A stretch of 64,000 nucleotides of DNA from Aminobacter sp. HY435 (GCF_027568395.1 NZ_JANKZL010000002.1:62001-126000); one strand, 5' to 3'; counted from the first letter of the stretch, positions 34,005 to 46,332 are shown. Numbers and translations: made by a program. Notes: generated from the sequence alone by a model not told the origin.

Positions 34005-34373
34005 ATGACCAAGACCTATTTCACCGAAGACCACGAGTGGATCCGCGTTGAAGGCGACATCGCCACTGTCGGCATCACCGACTACGCCCAGGAACAGCTT
34101 GGCGACCTGGTCTTCGTCGACCTGCCGGAAACCGGCCGCAAGCTCGCCAAGGGCGACGTCGCCGTGGTCGTCGAGTCGGTCAAGGCCGCTTCGGACGTCT
34201 ATGCGCCGATCGACGGCGACATCACCGAAGCCAACGCAACCCTCTCGTCTGACCCGGCCCTCGTCAACTCGGCGGCCACCGGCGACGGCTGGCTGTGGAA
34301 GATGAAGATCGCCAATGCGGGCCAGCTCGACGGCCTGATGGATGAAGCGGGCTACAAAGCCCATATCGGTTGA
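34005..34373 (+). CDS. gcvH: Glycine cleavage system H protein
   Basis: A 122-residue lipoyl carrier. The lipoylated lysine is Lys60 in [14 protein letters not shown], in a barrel-sandwich fold. It shuttles the aminomethyl group between the P, T and L proteins. Start has the family N-terminus [17 protein letters not shown]. It lies between gcvT and gcvP in one operon. Confidence 0.97.
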   Translation: MTKTYFTEDHEWIRVEGDIATVGITDYAQEQLGDLVFVDLPETGRKLAKGDVAVVVESVKAASDVYAPIDGDITEANATLSSDPALVNSAATGDGWLWKMKIANAGQLDGLMDEAGYKAHIG

Positions 34374-34387
34374 CAGGATCGCCTGAG

Positions 34388-37198
<2,811 letters not shown>

Positions 37199-37218
37199 TC
37201 CGCGCGGCCAACACCCTC

Positions 37219-37249
37219 ATCGGCGGCGTACCTCACGGGCGCCGCCGAT
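37219..37249. terminator. Probable terminator between gcvP and the GGDEF gene
   Basis: Arms ATCGGCGGCG (37219-37228) and CGCCGCCGAT (37240-37249) with an 11-base loop, followed by only two or three T. The position between convergent genes supports termination; the weak T-run lowers confidence. Confidence 0.6.
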
Positions 37250-37308
37250 TTGACTCCTACCCTTGTTCAAATGCTTCCAGGCCGCACTCGGGCGGTTCGC
37301 CGGCGCAG

Positions 37309-38484
37309 TCAGGCAATCAGCAGCTCCGGCTCCCTGTATGTGTCGCTGCCTGGCGTCTCGGCGGTGGCGACGCGGTTCCTGCCGGCTCGCTTGGCGGCGT
37401 AGAGCGCGGCGTCGGCGCCGAGCAGCATTTGCTCGAGTCTCCTGATATCGTCGTCACCCAGGCATACCCCGATGCTGACGGTGCTCCTGAGGAGACCGAG
37501 CTTGGTGGCGACGACTTCGGCGCCGAAGGACGCACCGATCTTGCGCAGGATCTCGTAGGCGTCCAGCGCGCTCACGCCGGAAATGACGATGGCGAATTCT
37601 TCGCCGCCGAGCCGGAACACCTCAATGCCGTCACCGGCATAGCGCCTGACGACGTCGGCGAACCGCTGCAACACCCGGTCGCCGACCGCATGGCCGAAAA
37701 CGTCGTTGGTTCGCTTGAAATGATCGAGATCGACCATGGCCAGCGCCATTTGCCGGCCGAACCCGGTGTCGCCATGCAGCGAATTCAGGGCGCGTCGGTT
37801 CATCAGCCCTGTCAGCGGATCGGTAAGCGTTTCCTCGGTCAGCCGGTTCTGGGTGCGCAGGTGGTGGAAGGAGATGGTCAGCGCGCCGAGCGCGGTCATA
37901 CAGGCGACGACGACGACCGTGTTCAAGTCTTCGGCCCAGTTCCTGGGCACGCTGCCAAGCACCCACTGCTTCTGCTGGACGATGACGAAGGCGCACAGCG
38001 CGAACGATATGGCGCTGCTGCCGGTGAGCAGCGAGACTGGGGCCAGCACGCGGCGATCGACCTCAGTGCTGGTCCAGAAGGCTGCCGCCGTCATGACAAG
38101 AATGCCGGTCACCGCCAGATAAGCGATGACGAAACCGACGCCGTCGAAACCCGCTGCGGTCACCACCACCGTCAAGACGATGACGGCGGCCACCGGCAGG
38201 GCCGCAGGCTTCGCCCAGCCACGTTCGATGTACTGGTCGGAAGAGGTGAAAACGACGAAGAAGCCGGCGACAAGAAGCGCCAGCATCGCCTGCGCGAGCC
38301 ACGGTGAGGCATCGCGTCCGTAAAGCCAAAAGGCGATGACATGGGAGACGAGAAGTAGTATCCCCACGGCCATCGTGAGAACGAAACGGGACTGACGCGC
38401 CGTCAGCCAGATCGCGACGAGCGTTCCGCTCAGGCATGCACCCGACAGGGCTGTGGCGAGCAGGAGGGAACCAAAGTCAAGCAC
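37309..38484 (-). CDS. Membrane diguanylate cyclase (GGDEF)
   Basis: A 391-residue protein with about six N-terminal membrane helices (residues 1-215) and a GGDEF domain. The catalytic signature GGEEF is at residues 293-297, preceded by DPLTGLMNRRAL and VDLDHFKRTND, so cyclic-di-GMP synthesis is likely. The product-inhibition RxxD site normally found just before the signature is absent. The membrane part probably senses an unknown envelope signal. It is divergent from parE with a 256-bp gap holding no other gene. Confidence 0.88.
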   Translation of the reverse strand: MLDFGSLLLATALSGACLSGTLVAIWLTARQSRFVLTMAVGILLLVSHVIAFWLYGRDASPWLAQAMLALLVAGFFVVFTSSDQYIERGWAKPAALPVAAVIVLTVVVTAAGFDGVGFVIAYLAVTGILVMTAAAFWTSTEVDRRVLAPVSLLTGSSAISFALCAFVIVQQKQWVLGSVPRNWAEDLNTVVVVACMTALGALTISFHHLRTQNRLTEETLTDPLTGLMNRRALNSLHGDTGFGRQMALAMVDLDHFKRTNDVFGHAVGDRVLQRFADVVRRYAGDGIEVFRLGGEEFAIVISGVSALDAYEILRKIGASFGAEVVATKLGLLRSTVSIGVCLGDDDIRRLEQMLLGADAALYAAKRAGRNRVATAETPGSDTYREPELLIA

Positions 38485-38740
38485 GGGGGCGCGGCCTTCC
38501 TGATGTCCGAATGTTCGGGCAGCAGTTATTGGGCATTCAGGTTAGCCGCAACCTTACAGACCCGCTTCAATCGCCGTCTGGTCGCAGCGATTTCGGTTAG
38601 CGTTTACGAAAGGTTGCGCTGCCCTGGCCAATTTGGGCATATCGAACGGGCCGTGTACGAACAGATCAGGAACTGTTGCCGGAGCGGCAAAACTGGCAAA
38701 CTCGACAAATGATTCGCAACACGGAAAAACCGTAGTGAGC

Positions 38741-40801
38741 ATGGACGACAGCAACGACCTCTTCGGCAATCTCGACAAGCAGCCCGCGCGCCCGGTTTCA
38801 CGCCCTGCGGATCCATTGGTCGCGGCGGCTGCTGCAGCCAAGCGCGCGGCGCCGGTCAAGGACGCCAGCGACAGCTACAGCGCTGCCGACATCGAGGTGC
38901 TCGAAGGCCTCGAGCCGGTGCGACGCCGTCCGGGCATGTATATCGGCGGCACCGACGAAAAGGCGCTGCACCACCTCTTCGCTGAAGTCATCGACAACTC
39001 CATGGACGAGGCCGTGGCCGGCCATGCGACCTTCATCGAAGTCGAACTCGATGCCGAGGGTTTCCTGACCGTCACCGACAACGGTCGCGGCATCCCGGTC
39101 GATCCCCACCCGAAGTTCAAGAACAAGTCGGCGCTTGAGGTCATCATGACCACGCTGCATGCCGGCGGCAAGTTCGACTCCAAGGTCTATGAGACCTCGG
39201 GCGGCCTGCACGGCGTCGGCGTCTCCGTCGTCAACGCGCTGTCCGACCAGCTCGAAGTCGAGGTAGCGCGCGGCCGACAGCTGTTCCGCCAGCGCTTTTC
39301 GCGCGGCGTCCCGCAGGGCGGGCTCGAAAGCCTGGGCGACGTGCATAACAGGCGCGGCACCAAGGTGCGCTTCCATCCCGACCCCGACATCTTCGGCAAG
39401 GGCGCGCATTTCGAGCCGGCCCGCATCTACAAGATGGCTCGCTCGAAAGCCTATCTGTTCGGCGGCGTCGAAATCCGCTGGAACTGCGATCCGGCGCTCA
39501 TCAAGGAAAAGGACGAGACGCCGGCCAAGGCCGTGTTCCATTTCCCCGGTGGCCTCGGCGACTATCTCAAGGCCTATCTCGGCGACGAGATGCAGGTCAC
39601 CCGCGAAATCTTCTCGGGCAAGAGCGAGAAGCAGAGCGGCCACGGCTCGGTCGAATGGGCCGTCACCTGGTTCGGCGGCGACGGCTTCGTCAACTCCTAC
39701 TGCAACACCATCCCGACAGGCGACGGCGGCACCCACGAAATGGGCTTCCGCAACGTGCTGACGCGCGGCCTGCGCGCCTATGCCGATCTGGTCGGCAACA
39801 AGCGTGCCTCGATTGTCACCAGCGAAGACGTGATGATTTCCGCGGCCGGCATGCTGTCGGTGTTTATCCGCGAACCGGAATTCGTCGGCCAGACCAAGGA
39901 CAAGCTCGCCACCGTCGAGGCCATGCGCATCGTCGAGACGGCGATCCGCGACCCGTTCGACCACTGGCTCGCCGACAATCCGCAGGAAGCGTCGAAGCTT
40001 CTCGACTGGGTGATAGCGCGCGCCGACGAGCGCGTGCGCCGCCGCCAGGAAAAGGAAGTGTCGCGCAAGAGCGCGGTGCGCAAGCTGCGCCTGCCCGGCA
40101 AGCTGGCAGATTGCACGCAGAATGCCGCCGCAGGTGCTGAACTGTTCATCGTCGAGGGTGACTCGGCAGGTGGCTCGGCCAAGCAGGCGCGCGACCGGAA
40201 GATGCAGGCGATCCTGCCGCTGCGCGGCAAGATCCTCAACGTCGCCAGCGCCGGCAACGACAAGCTGGCTTCAAACCAGCTGATCGGCGACCTGATCCAG
40301 GCGCTCGGCTGCGGCACGCGCTCCAAGTACCGTGAAGAAGACCTTCGCTACGACCGCGTCATCATCATGACCGACGCCGATGTCGATGGCGCCCACATCG
40401 CCTCGCTGCTCATCACCTTCTTCTACCAGGAGATGCCGCAGCTGATCCGTGGGGGCCATCTGTATATGGCCGTGCCGCCGCTCTACTCGATCAGGCAGGG
40501 CGGCAAGGTCGCCTATGCCCGCGACGACGCCCACAAGGATGAGCTGATGCGGACGGTGTTCACCGGCCGCGGCAAGATCGAGATTGGGCGCTTCAAGGGC
40601 CTCGGCGAAATGATGGCGGCGCAGCTCAAGGAAACGACGATGGACCCGAAGAAGCGCACGCTGCTGCGCGTCGAAGTCCTCGACGATGCCGAAGAGACCA
40701 AGAACGCCGTCGATGCGCTGATGGGTACCAAGCCGGAGCTGCGCTTCCGCTTCATCCAGGACCGCGCCGAATTCGCCGAATCCGAAGCGCTCGATATTTG
40801 A
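38741..40801 (+). CDS. parE: DNA topoisomerase IV subunit B
   Basis: A 686-residue type II topoisomerase subunit that decatenates chromosomes with ParC. The GHKL ATPase domain shows EVIDNSMDEA, DNGRGIPVD and GGLHGVGVSVVNAL. The TOPRIM domain shows VEGDSAGGSAKQ and the acidic MTDADVDGAH. The 45-residue low-complexity N-terminus before the ATPase core is Ala-rich. Assignment to ParE rather than GyrB rests on length and the absence of the gyrase-type insertion; GyrB is a weaker alternative. Confidence 0.92.
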   Translation: MDDSNDLFGNLDKQPARPVSRPADPLVAAAAAAKRAAPVKDASDSYSAADIEVLEGLEPVRRRPGMYIGGTDEKALHHLFAEVIDNSMDEAVAGHATFIEVELDAEGFLTVTDNGRGIPVDPHPKFKNKSALEVIMTTLHAGGKFDSKVYETSGGLHGVGVSVVNALSDQLEVEVARGRQLFRQRFSRGVPQGGLESLGDVHNRRGTKVRFHPDPDIFGKGAHFEPARIYKMARSKAYLFGGVEIRWNCDPALIKEKDETPAKAVFHFPGGLGDYLKAYLGDEMQVTREIFSGKSEKQSGHGSVEWAVTWFGGDGFVNSYCNTIPTGDGGTHEMGFRNVLTRGLRAYADLVGNKRASIVTSEDVMISAAGMLSVFIREPEFVGQTKDKLATVEAMRIVETAIRDPFDHWLADNPQEASKLLDWVIARADERVRRRQEKEVSRKSAVRKLRLPGKLADCTQNAAAGAELFIVEGDSAGGSAKQARDRKMQAILPLRGKILNVASAGNDKLASNQLIGDLIQALGCGTRSKYREEDLRYDRVIIMTDADVDGAHIASLLITFFYQEMPQLIRGGHLYMAVPPLYSIRQGGKVAYARDDAHKDELMRTVFTGRGKIEIGRFKGLGEMMAAQLKETTMDPKKRTLLRVEVLDDAEETKNAVDALMGTKPELRFRFIQDRAEFAESEALDI

Positions 40802-40815
40802 TCGGAGTGCGGTGA

Positions 40816-41937
40816 TCAGGCCGCCGCTATCGCCAGCGCATGGCCGCGGGCATTCTCGCGCAGCGCGTCGAGATGGATCGACTTGACCAGACCGGCCAGT
40901 TCGCCCTCGGTGGCCTGGCCGCCCAATTCCCTTAGCATCAGCCAGCTGACTTCCTGGGCGCCGGCGACACGGCGGCCGTTGGCGACCTCGCGCCAGACCT
41001 TCAGCGCGCGCAGTATGATGGCATGGGTCGCCTCGGCAAGACCCGCGGAGCGCAACAGCGCCCGCAAGGCGACATCCTGGCCGCCAGCAAGCAACGCCCT
41101 CACCCGCGGCTCGTCTCGGCCAGTAAGCACCACCAGCGCCGCACCGAAGAAATCGATCTTGCCGTGCGCAAGCACGCGAATGATGAAGCTGGCCGTCAGA
41201 TCGCCGCGCAGGCGCAGATGTTCGACGAGTGCCGCGTGCTCGACGGCATGCGTGCCTTCGATCAGCGTCAGCGAGGCCTTGACGCAGGCGTCGCGGGTGA
41301 CTCGCTCGGCCCTGGCCGCCCCCATCAACGCAAGCACCAACGGGGCGGTCTTGAGCGCCTCGCCGAGCTTGACCAGCAGAAGATGCCGGCAGTCGGACGG
41401 CAGGCGCGGATCGGCTATCAGCGCCTCGCGCACCCCGGCGTCATGGCCGAAACGCTCGGCCATTCGCATGAAGCTGAGCGAGGCGATCCTGGCGCCGTAG
41501 TTGCCGATCAGGGCAACGCAGGCCTCCGGCTCGGCGACTTCGGCGATCGCCGCCGCCAGCGACATCGAGACCGCAGGACGATCGGCAATGAGCTTCTGGA
41601 TGACAACCGGACCTGAAGCGACGCGGTCGATCAGATCGGCATCGGTGAGTAATGGCGAGCGCGCCAGGACCACGCCGGCGACATCCGGCTGATCGGCAGC
41701 GAGTGCAGCGATGATCTGCAGCGGCGCATTGGCGCTCAACGACAGCGCTTCGGCCAGCGCGAGGCGCACCTTGGGGGACGGGTCGTCGAGCAGCAGCGTG
41801 AGTGCGGCTTCGGCGGCACAGCGGTCCTCGAACGGCAGCTCGCGCCCGACATATGCGCCGGCCAGAGCCGTAGCTGCTGCTGCCCGCTCGCCAACCTTGG
41901 CGGTGTCTATCCATCTCAGGAAATGCGAGACCACCAT
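40816..41937 (-). CDS. DUF2336 domain protein
   Basis: A 373-residue helical protein with HEAT-like repeats, for example DPSPKVRLALAEALS and RPAVSMSLAAAIAEVAEP. DUF2336 proteins are common in alphaproteobacteria and their function is not established. There is no signal peptide. It is convergent with parE, 14 bp away, and divergent from the maoC-like gene. Confidence 0.85.
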   Translation of the reverse strand: MVVSHFLRWIDTAKVGERAAAATALAGAYVGRELPFEDRCAAEAALTLLLDDPSPKVRLALAEALSLSANAPLQIIAALAADQPDVAGVVLARSPLLTDADLIDRVASGPVVIQKLIADRPAVSMSLAAAIAEVAEPEACVALIGNYGARIASLSFMRMAERFGHDAGVREALIADPRLPSDCRHLLLVKLGEALKTAPLVLALMGAARAERVTRDACVKASLTLIEGTHAVEHAALVEHLRLRGDLTASFIIRVLAHGKIDFFGAALVVLTGRDEPRVRALLAGGQDVALRALLRSAGLAEATHAIILRALKVWREVANGRRVAGAQEVSWLMLRELGGQATEGELAGLVKSIHLDALRENARGHALAIAAA

Positions 41938-42085
41938 TCGCTTTTCTTCGCCCCCGGCAACACGTGCCCAAACCCGGAATCGACCCTAGGAACAAAAGGT
42001 TTACGAACGGTTCACCATATCCGTTAACCCGCTTGCCGCATGGCGTGGCAGCGCCTATCAAACGGTGCAACAGGAGGAATTGCGC

Positions 42086-42538
42086 ATGGCCGGTTTGTAT
42101 CTTGACGAGTTCGTTGTCGGCCAGGTGATCCGCCACCAGCTCACCAAGACCGTGACCGAGAGCGACAATATGTTCTTCTCGACCATGACGCTCAACCCGC
42201 AGCCGCTGCATATCGACTTCGACTTCGCCGCCAGGAGCGAGTGGGGCAAGCCGCTGGTCAATTCGCTGTTCACGCTCGGCCTGATGATCGGCATCTCGGT
42301 GCACGACACCACGCTCGGCACGACTGTCGGCAATCTCGGCATGACAGAAACCACCTTCCCTCACCCGGTCTTCCACGGCGACACCATCCGTGTCGAGACC
42401 GAGGTCCTGTCAGTGCGCGAATCGAAGTCGAAGCCCGATCGCGGCATCGCCGAATTCGAGCATCGCGCCTACAATCAAGACGGTGCGCTGGTCGCCAAGT
42501 GCAGGCGGCAGGCGATGATGTTGAAGAAGGCTGCCTGA
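42086..42538 (+). CDS. MaoC-family (R)-hydratase
   Basis: A 150-residue hot-dog-fold protein. The catalytic hydratase motif appears as FFSTMTLNPQPLHIDFDFA, holding the usual Asn/His pair, and the C-terminus has FEHRAYNQDGALVAK. Such proteins hydrate enoyl-CoA-type substrates. CAGGAGG lies nine to fifteen bases before the ATG. It overlaps the CitE-like gene (TGATG), the common pairing of MaoC and CitE proteins. A mesaconyl-CoA or methylfumaryl-type substrate is a guess from that context. Confidence 0.87.
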   Translation: MAGLYLDEFVVGQVIRHQLTKTVTESDNMFFSTMTLNPQPLHIDFDFAARSEWGKPLVNSLFTLGLMIGISVHDTTLGTTVGNLGMTETTFPHPVFHGDTIRVETEVLSVRESKSKPDRGIAEFEHRAYNQDGALVAKCRRQAMMLKKAA

Positions 42539-43410
42539 TGCGTTCGCTGCTGTTCGTTCCGGGAGATTCCGAGAAGAAGCTCGAGCGTGGCTTCGCCTCC
42601 GGCGCCGACGTCGTCATCGTCGATCTCGAGGATTCGGTGGCACCGCAAAACAAGGCGCATGCCCGCGCCGTCGCCGCTCAGTTCATCGCGGCCCATCGCG
42701 ACGCGACCTCGCCCCTGGTCTATGTCCGCGTCAACGATCTCGCCACCGGGATGACCGACGACGATTTGCGCGCCATCATGCCCACGGCACCCCACGGCAT
42801 CATGTTGCCCAAGTCGAACGCCGGCGTCGACGTCCAGCATCTGTCGACCAAGCTGCGCGTGATCGAGGCAGAGAACGATCTGGCCGATGGGGCGACGCGG
42901 ATCATAGCCATCATCACCGAAACGGCAGCCGGCGTGCTCGCCACCGGCACCTACGCCGGCGCAAGCGCCCGCCTTGCCGGCCTGACCTGGGGGGCGGAGG
43001 ACCTGTCCGCCGCGATCGGTGCACGCGCTGCCCGCGACGAGAGCGGCCGCTACACCGACGTCTTCAGGCTGGCACGATCGATGACAATTCTGGGCGCGGC
43101 CGCAGCCGACACCGCAGCCGTCGACACGGTCTTCGTCAACTTTCGCGATCCAGAGGCGCTGATGGCCGAGTGCATCGAGGCCGAGCGCGATGGATTCACC
43201 GCCAAGATGGCTATCCATCCGGACCAGGTGGCAGTGATCAACGAAGCCTTCACGCCGACCGTCGAAGCGGTAGCGCGCGCGGCATCGGTGGTCGCGGCGT
43301 TCGAACAGGCCGGCAATCCCGGCGTCGTCGGCATCGACGGCAAGATGTATGACCGGCCGCATCTCAGGCTCGCCCAGCGCCTGCTGGCCCGGGCGCGCGC
43401 CGCCGGATAG
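42538..43410 (+). CDS. CitE-like CoA ester lyase (HpcH/HpaI family)
   Basis: A 290-residue TIM-barrel lyase resembling citrate lyase beta and malyl-CoA lyases. Family marks are RSLLFVPGDSEKKLERG, VIVDLEDSVAP, a TETAAGVL metal-binding glutamate, WGAEDLSAAIG and the C-terminal KMAIHPDQV. It probably cleaves a short acyl-CoA (malyl-, methylmalyl- or citramalyl-CoA). There is no alpha subunit or acyl carrier nearby, so it is not a classical citrate lyase. It is coupled to the MaoC-family gene. Confidence 0.88.
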   Translation: MRSLLFVPGDSEKKLERGFASGADVVIVDLEDSVAPQNKAHARAVAAQFIAAHRDATSPLVYVRVNDLATGMTDDDLRAIMPTAPHGIMLPKSNAGVDVQHLSTKLRVIEAENDLADGATRIIAIITETAAGVLATGTYAGASARLAGLTWGAEDLSAAIGARAARDESGRYTDVFRLARSMTILGAAAADTAAVDTVFVNFRDPEALMAECIEAERDGFTAKMAIHPDQVAVINEAFTPTVEAVARAASVVAAFEQAGNPGVVGIDGKMYDRPHLRLAQRLLARARAAG

Positions 43411-43461
43411 TGAACTATAAGAATTTCTGTCAGCTTAGAAGCCGGCTTACGGAGTTCGAAT

Positions 43462-44037
43462 TTGTTTCCGCTAAACATCACTCAGCAGGCGCTGGAAAAA
43501 GAAATTCGGGACATGAGCGAGGAGGACTTCGCTCGATTCTTGTATTGTCAGCATATGAGCTCAACATTTATGGCGATACACCAACTGGAGCATACGCTGA
43601 CTTCGGCAATGCTAATGTGCGATAAGATCAGCGTTGGAAAAGCTCTGCGCGAAGACATGGCTGCCTGGGAACGGCTACTAGCCAAGCAGAACACACTTCA
43701 AGACTCCACACTTGGAAGCCTCATCGCCATTCTTGACCGCCATGACATCTCTAAGCAGGACGTAGCATATCTCAAGTGGATTAAGCGCAAGCGCGACCAT
43801 TTCGTTCATCGTCAATTTCATGATGGTTCCTGGCCGGGAGATTTGTACGCAGAAGACTGCCGGCACGTCACTAGGCGCCTAGTGGCGATACAAATTTGGC
43901 TCTCCCGCGCAAACCGTCAGATATGGAAGATTTTCCAGCGCGCTGGTTTCATTGATGTTGAGGACCTCGGAGAAGACGGCCAACTAATCTTCAATACAGG
44001 GTTCTGGGAAACGCTTGCTTCGCCGGAGTCGACTTAA
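43462..44037 (+). CDS. HEPN-like hypothetical protein of atypical composition
   Basis: A 191-residue, mostly helical protein. The motif R111-DHFV-H116 (in KRKRDHFVHRQFHDG) has the Rx4H form that marks HEPN domains, many of which are RNases in toxin and anti-phage systems. No antitoxin-like gene is adjacent. GC is visibly lower and codon use more AT-rich than the neighbours, suggesting recent transfer. The TTG at 43462 has GGAG seven bases upstream. Its stop overlaps the flavin reductase stop tail to tail by three bases. HEPN assignment is from the motif and helical character only. Confidence 0.6.
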   Translation: MFPLNITQQALEKEIRDMSEEDFARFLYCQHMSSTFMAIHQLEHTLTSAMLMCDKISVGKALREDMAAWERLLAKQNTLQDSTLGSLIAILDRHDISKQDVAYLKWIKRKRDHFVHRQFHDGSWPGDLYAEDCRHVTRRLVAIQIWLSRANRQIWKIFQRAGFIDVEDLGEDGQLIFNTGFWETLASPEST

Positions 44038-44639
44038 TCCTCCCAGCGTGGCCGGCGCATCGAGAAGGTGGCGTCGATCGACGAATAATCCATGTAGCCG
44101 AGGCGGGCGACGTTGCCGGCCTTGACCGCATCGAACAGGCCTCCGGTGAGGAAAGCCTCGTCGATGTGGACGCCGACCACCTCGCCTATGACGACGACCG
44201 CGCCGGTCTCCTGTCCGTTCAGGCCCTTGGGCCGGAATATTTCGGTGACCTTGCATTCCAGCGCCGCCGGCGCCTCGGCGACACGTGGCGGTGCCACCAG
44301 CAGCGATGGCGCTGACGTCAGCCCGGCATAATCGAACTCGCTGGTGCCGCGCGGCGCATTGACCGAGCTGCGGTTCATCTTCCCGGCAAGATCGCGGCCG
44401 ACGATGTTGGCGACGAATTCGCGAGTCTCGCCGGCGAAGGTGGCACTGTCCTTCTCGCTCTCGGAGGAGAACCATACCAGCGGCGGCTTGCCCGACAGTG
44501 CGTTGAAGAAGGAATAGGGCGCGAGATTGAGCGCCCCGTCCTTGCTGACAGTCGAAATCCAGCCGATCGGCCGCGGCGACACCAGTGCCTTGAACGGATC
44601 ATGCGGCAGGCCGTGGCCCTTCGACGGTTCGTAGAACAT
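44034..44639 (-). CDS. Flavin reductase-like FMN-binding protein
   Basis: A 201-residue protein of the flavin reductase/NimA-like split-barrel family. It has the conserved SPRPIGWISTVSKDGALNLAPYSFFN segment, shown here in two parts: SPRPIGWISTV and NLAPYSFFNALSG. The motif GEVVGVHID lies nearer the C-terminus. It likely binds FMN and reduces flavin or aromatic substrates with NAD(P)H. The start MFYEPSKGHG is chosen because the upstream 45 codons belong to the nitroreductase gene in another frame. It follows the nitroreductase gene by four bases, so the two are one operon. Confidence 0.86.
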   Translation of the reverse strand: MFYEPSKGHGLPHDPFKALVSPRPIGWISTVSKDGALNLAPYSFFNALSGKPPLVWFSSESEKDSATFAGETREFVANIVGRDLAGKMNRSSVNAPRGTSEFDYAGLTSAPSLLVAPPRVAEAPAALECKVTEIFRPKGLNGQETGAVVVIGEVVGVHIDEAFLTGGLFDAVKAGNVARLGYMDYSSIDATFSMRRPRWED

Positions 44640-44643
44640 CGTG

Positions 44644-45228
44644 TCAGCCCGCCCAGGGGCCGGAATAGTCGGCGTAGAGCTTGGCGACATCGGGGCGCGG
44701 CCGTTCCTGCCCGGCGCCTTCGTAAGAGCCAATGTGGACGAAGCCGACGACGCGTTCCTGCGGCGCAAGACCAAGCAAGGCGCGACCTTCCTCGCAGTCG
44801 GAATACCAGTTGGTGATCAGGTTGGCGCCATATCCGAGCGCATTGGCCGCGAGGATCAGGTTCATCGCCGCCATGCCACCCGACAGGAACATCTCCCATT
44901 CTGGGATCTTGGGGTGCTGCTTGGGACTGGAGATCACACCGATGACCAGTGGCGCGCGCGAGAAACGGCTGAGCTCCTGGTTGCGGCGGCCTTCCGTCAG
45001 CGGTCCTTCGCGGCGTTCGGCAAGCACGGCCAGCTTGTTGCCGATCTCGATGCGGGCGTCGCCGCGATAAAGGATGAAGCGCCAAGGCTCAAGGCGGCCA
45101 TGGTCGGGCACCCGGCTTGCAGCGCGCAGCATTGTCTCTATGTCCGCGTCGGAAGGCGCCGGGTCGCGCAATTCAGGGATCGGTGCGGAATTGCGGGTCA
45201 ACAAAAGATCGATGATCGGCGATGTCAC
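44644..45228 (-). CDS. Nitroreductase family protein
   Basis: A 194-residue FMN-dependent protein of the YdjA-like group. Seen: the FMN contact RVPDHGRLEPWRF, the central SGGMAAMNLILAANALGYG helix and the C-terminal VVGFVHIGSYEG. The substrate is unknown; quinones or nitro compounds are typical in vitro. It is first in a two-gene operon with the flavin reductase-like gene. Confidence 0.88.
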   Translation of the reverse strand: MTSPIIDLLLTRNSAPIPELRDPAPSDADIETMLRAASRVPDHGRLEPWRFILYRGDARIEIGNKLAVLAERREGPLTEGRRNQELSRFSRAPLVIGVISSPKQHPKIPEWEMFLSGGMAAMNLILAANALGYGANLITNWYSDCEEGRALLGLAPQERVVGFVHIGSYEGAGQERPRPDVAKLYADYSGPWAG

Positions 45229-45363
45229 AGCGCGGGTGCTCCCAGGTTTTTCGGGCTGAAGCGACGCCCGAAAGGCTGCCGCTCTGGCTCGGCGCTTTAT
45301 TGGAGGATTCCATCACGCCGGAATAGCCTTGAAATTGCCACCGCCTTGGGCTTCAAACAAGGG

Positions 45364-46332
45364 ATGTCTAGGGGACGCTTCCGCTTTTTCGCGCCGATTC
45401 TGGGTGCCGCACTGTCACTGGTGCTGGCAAGCTCGACTTTCGCACAGGACGGAGCAGCCGCTATCGACGGGCTCAGCCTTCCCGGCATCTCCGGTTTCGC
45501 GCCGCCGCGCAGCGACGAGCCCCTGGCCACCAGCGCGCTCGGCGACGTCACCCTGACGGCCCAGCTGACAGACAAGGGCCAGGACATCAACCGCGGGCTG
45601 GTATGGCGTGTCTTCCGCCCGGAAGCCGGGCCTGACGGCAAGCTGCCGCTCGTCGCCTCGGCACAGGGCGGCACCAGCATGTTCCAGCTGCCGCCCGGCA
45701 GCTATCTCGTGCACGCCTCCTACGGCCGCGCCGGCGCGACCAAGCGCATCACCGTCGGCAAGCAGGCCAAGCGCGAGAACCTGGTTCTCGACGCCGGTGG
45801 CCTGAAGCTCGACGCTGTCCTTTCCGGCGGCGTCCGTATTCCACCGGCAAAGCTCAAATTCTCGATCTTCGAGGCCGACGCCGGCAGCGACGGCGAACGC
45901 GCGCTGGTTATTCCGGACGTCGAGCCGAACACCGTGGTTCGCCTGAACTCCGGCACCTATCATATTGTTTCGACTTATGGTTCGGTCAATGCGGTGATCC
46001 GCTCCGACATTCGCGTCGAGGCCGGCAAGCTGACCGAAGCCACCGTCGAACACAGGGCCGCCGACGTCACCTTCAAGCTCGTTCGCGAGGCCGGCGGCGA
46101 GGCCATCGCCGACACCTCCTGGTCGATCCTGACGGAATCCGGCGATCCGCTGCGCGAAGCCGTCGGCGCCTTCGCCTCCATGGTGCTTTCCGAGGGCGAC
46201 TACACGATCGTCGCCAAGAACCGCGACCGCATCTACCAGCGCGACCTCACGGTCGTCGCTGGGCGCAACCAGGATGTCGACGTGATTGCCGCCGAGGATG
46301 CGGCAATCGACCCCAACGAGGGCGCTGACTGA
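45364..46332 (+). CDS. Exported hypothetical protein
   Basis: A 322-residue protein with a Sec signal peptide (RFFAPILGAALSLVLASSTF, cleavage after FAQ). The rest has several Ig-like or PEGA-like beta repeats, for example QLPPGSYLVHASYGRAG, RLNSGTYHIVSTYGSVN and VLSEGDYTIVAKNRDR. The three repeats share a P/S-G-x-Y core, suggesting an adhesive or carbohydrate-binding beta-sandwich array in the periplasm. Function unknown. It is divergent from the nitroreductase operon and shares a terminator with thrS. Confidence 0.82.
   Translation: MSRGRFRFFAPILGAALSLVLASSTFAQDGAAAIDGLSLPGISGFAPPRSDEPLATSALGDVTLTAQLTDKGQDINRGLVWRVFRPEAGPDGKLPLVASAQGGTSMFQLPPGSYLVHASYGRAGATKRITVGKQAKRENLVLDAGGLKLDAVLSGGVRIPPAKLKFSIFEADAGSDGERALVIPDVEPNTVVRLNSGTYHIVSTYGSVNAVIRSDIRVEAGKLTEATVEHRAADVTFKLVREAGGEAIADTSWSILTESGDPLREAVGAFASMVLSEGDYTIVAKNRDRIYQRDLTVVAGRNQDVDVIAAEDAAIDPNEGAD

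Noticed and set aside
41441-42376. A 311-codon minus-strand frame spanning the DUF2336 start and maoC
   Set aside because: It overlaps two better supported genes out of frame and has no domain.
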